Below, one piece after another: positions 63,045 to 64,000 of a stretch of 64,000 nucleotides of DNA. Both the position numbers and the translations under genes were made by a program. Source of the DNA: Bradyrhizobium diazoefficiens (GTDB lineage: Bacteria > Pseudomonadota > Alphaproteobacteria > Rhizobiales > Xanthobacteraceae); assembly GCF_018131185.1 (NCBI RefSeq), contig NZ_JAFCJE010000001.1:710001-774000 (forward strand). Reading direction: 5' to 3'. Numbering within the stretch: the first letter of the stretch is position 1; every line of letters starts with the position of its first letter. The notes under the pieces were generated by a model. That model saw only the letters and a list, made by a program, of their open reading frames with translations. It made no database searches and was not told the DNA's origin.

Positions 63045-63875
63045 TCACGTCCCCTTCGCCATCTTCTCCAGCTTCCGTTGCAGCGGCGCCCAGTACGTCC
63101 CCGGCCGGAAGCGCTGCAAGAGGTCCATGAAGCGGGCGTCGTTGCCGATCAGGATGCGCGGCTCGTTTTTCTCGATGCCCTTGATGATGCGCAGCGCGGC
63201 ATCTTTCGGCGTCGTCTTCGCCGCGTTCTCGAACCGCTCGATCGACTGAGCGCGGCGGGCATTGTCGGTGACGCCGACGCCGGTGCGGGAGTTGCGCGCG
63301 ATCGCGGTGGCGACGCCGCCGGGATGCACGACCGACAGTCTGACGGGGCTGCCCGCCACCGCGAGCTCGTGCCGCACGCTCTCGGAAAAGCCGCGCACCG
63401 CGAATTTCGCCGCCGCATAGGCCGCTTGGCCCGGCGGCGCGATGATGCCGAAGATCGAGGAGAGGTTGACGATATGCGCTTCAGGCCTCGTCTTCAGATG
63501 CGGCAGGAAGGCGCGTGTGCCGTGCACCACGCCCCAGAAATTGATGTCGAACAGCCAGTCCATCTGCGCCTGGTCGACCTCATCGAACGAGCCCATCAAC
63601 GCCACGCCGGCATTGTTGACGACGATGCCGAGCGCGGGATGGGCCGTGATCGCCTCGCTCGCGAACTGCATGACGTCGTCGGCCTCGCCGACATCGACGC
63701 GGTGCAGGCTGACCTTGCGCGTTGCGCCGATCTCCGCAGCGAGGCTCTTCAGCCCGGCCTCGTCGCGATCGGCCAGCGCGAGATCGCAGCCGCGCTGTGC
63801 AAGCGCGATGGCCAGCGCGCGGCCGATGCCGCTGGCGGCTCCCGTGATGGCGGCGGCGCCGCGAATCGCAGTCAT
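63045..63875 (-). CDS. Short-chain dehydrogenase/reductase
   Basis: The 276-residue SDR has the NAD(P) motif AITGAASGIGRALAIALAQ, the acidic/basic choice LALADRD (Asp, so NAD more likely), NNAGVALMGSF, the catalytic Ser-Tyr-Lys in NLSSIFGIIAPPGQAAYAAAKFAVRG, and the C-terminal SVVHPGGVATAIARN. It oxidises or reduces an alcohol or ketone; the substrate is unknown. It is divergent from the gene starting at 63998. Confidence 0.93.
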   Translation of the reverse strand: MTAIRGAAAITGAASGIGRALAIALAQRGCDLALADRDEAGLKSLAAEIGATRKVSLHRVDVGEADDVMQFASEAITAHPALGIVVNNAGVALMGSFDEVDQAQMDWLFDINFWGVVHGTRAFLPHLKTRPEAHIVNLSSIFGIIAPPGQAAYAAAKFAVRGFSESVRHELAVAGSPVRLSVVHPGGVATAIARNSRTGVGVTDNARRAQSIERFENAAKTTPKDAALRIIKGIEKNEPRILIGNDARFMDLLQRFRPGTYWAPLQRKLEKMAKGT

Positions 63876-63997
63876 GATGTTCCCCCGTCAAGCCCTCGGT
63901 CGTGGAACTATGATTTACATTTTTTCAGAATGGAACCGAACCGAGAGCGAATTGGCCCCTTAACCTACGTTACGCAAGCAAGCATTGGGAGACGCTG

Positions 63998-64000
63998 ATG
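63998..64000 (+). CDS. Possible start codon of a gene running off the window
   Basis: An ATG ends the window exactly and is preceded by TTGGGAGACGCTG, a good ribosome site at normal spacing. The coding part lies outside, so nothing can be said of the product. Confidence 0.3.

Overview
The window is high-GC chromosomal DNA from an alphaproteobacterium, most likely Bradyrhizobium or a close relative. The evidence is the tRNA-His without an encoded G-1 and with A73, the serC leader, the order lrp / trxB / lsrB-type LysR, and the dnaG-rpoD pair with a Rhizobiales-type sigma-70. CtrA-like TTAA-N7-TTAA sites, a PdhS/PleC/DivJ-type kinase, a phasin, and many short mirror-image intergenic repeats fit the same group. 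The species is inferred, not proven.

Layout. 1-4.5 kb: end of a fosmidomycin-type MFS exporter, two outer-membrane beta-barrel proteins, a GST and a GNAT acetyltransferase. 4.5-9 kb: serC leader, serC, serA and a thiolase. 9-15 kb: an HBM-type chemoreceptor and a 1141-residue multi-PAS kinase. 15-16.1 kb: a phasin and tRNA-His(GTG). 16.1-20 kb: an accessory island directly behind the tRNA, a four-gene overlapping operon (small unknown protein, QueC-like protein, Xre-ImmA/IrrE metallopeptidase, PIN nuclease) with a near-consensus promoter and a palindromic operator. 20.4-28 kb: TenA, AEC transporter, HpcH/CitE-like lyase with CaiB-type CoA transferase, orphan ParA, several very small membrane proteins and a DapA-family enzyme. 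28-32 kb: lsrB-type LysR, trxB, lrp-type regulator, greA. 32-36 kb: carB with an unusual leader, and an aberrant tRNA-Cys-like sequence. 36-43.8 kb: methyltransferase, Dps, cupin, carA, hydrolases, YqeY and an acyl-CoA synthetase. 43.8-44.9 kb: a solitary Mrr-like endonuclease of visibly lower GC. 44.8-52.9 kb: small regulator/target pairs (MarR with NTF2-like and membrane proteins; ArsR with AHSA1), a hybrid sensor kinase, DUF2189, LysE, N-formylglutamate amidohydrolase, GGCT and a chlorite-dismutase-like protein. 53.2-57.8 kb: dnaG-rpoD. 57.9-59.7 kb: a retron locus (structured RNA, 56-aa ORF, Xre protein, reverse transcriptase broken by a one-base frameshift) lying directly against a decayed DCC-family gene. 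60-64 kb: small hypothetical proteins, a lytic transglycosylase and an SDR enzyme.

How parts work together. serC and serA catalyse consecutive steps of serine synthesis. carA and carB, 2.7 kb apart, form carbamoyl-phosphate synthetase, and carB seems to have an attenuator-like leader. dnaG and rpoD form a macromolecular-synthesis pair. Two lower-GC islands stand out as candidate defence systems: the QueC-like/ImmA/PIN operon at tRNA-His and the retron behind rpoD. Neither carries an integrase. All calls come from reading the sequence; no database search was run.
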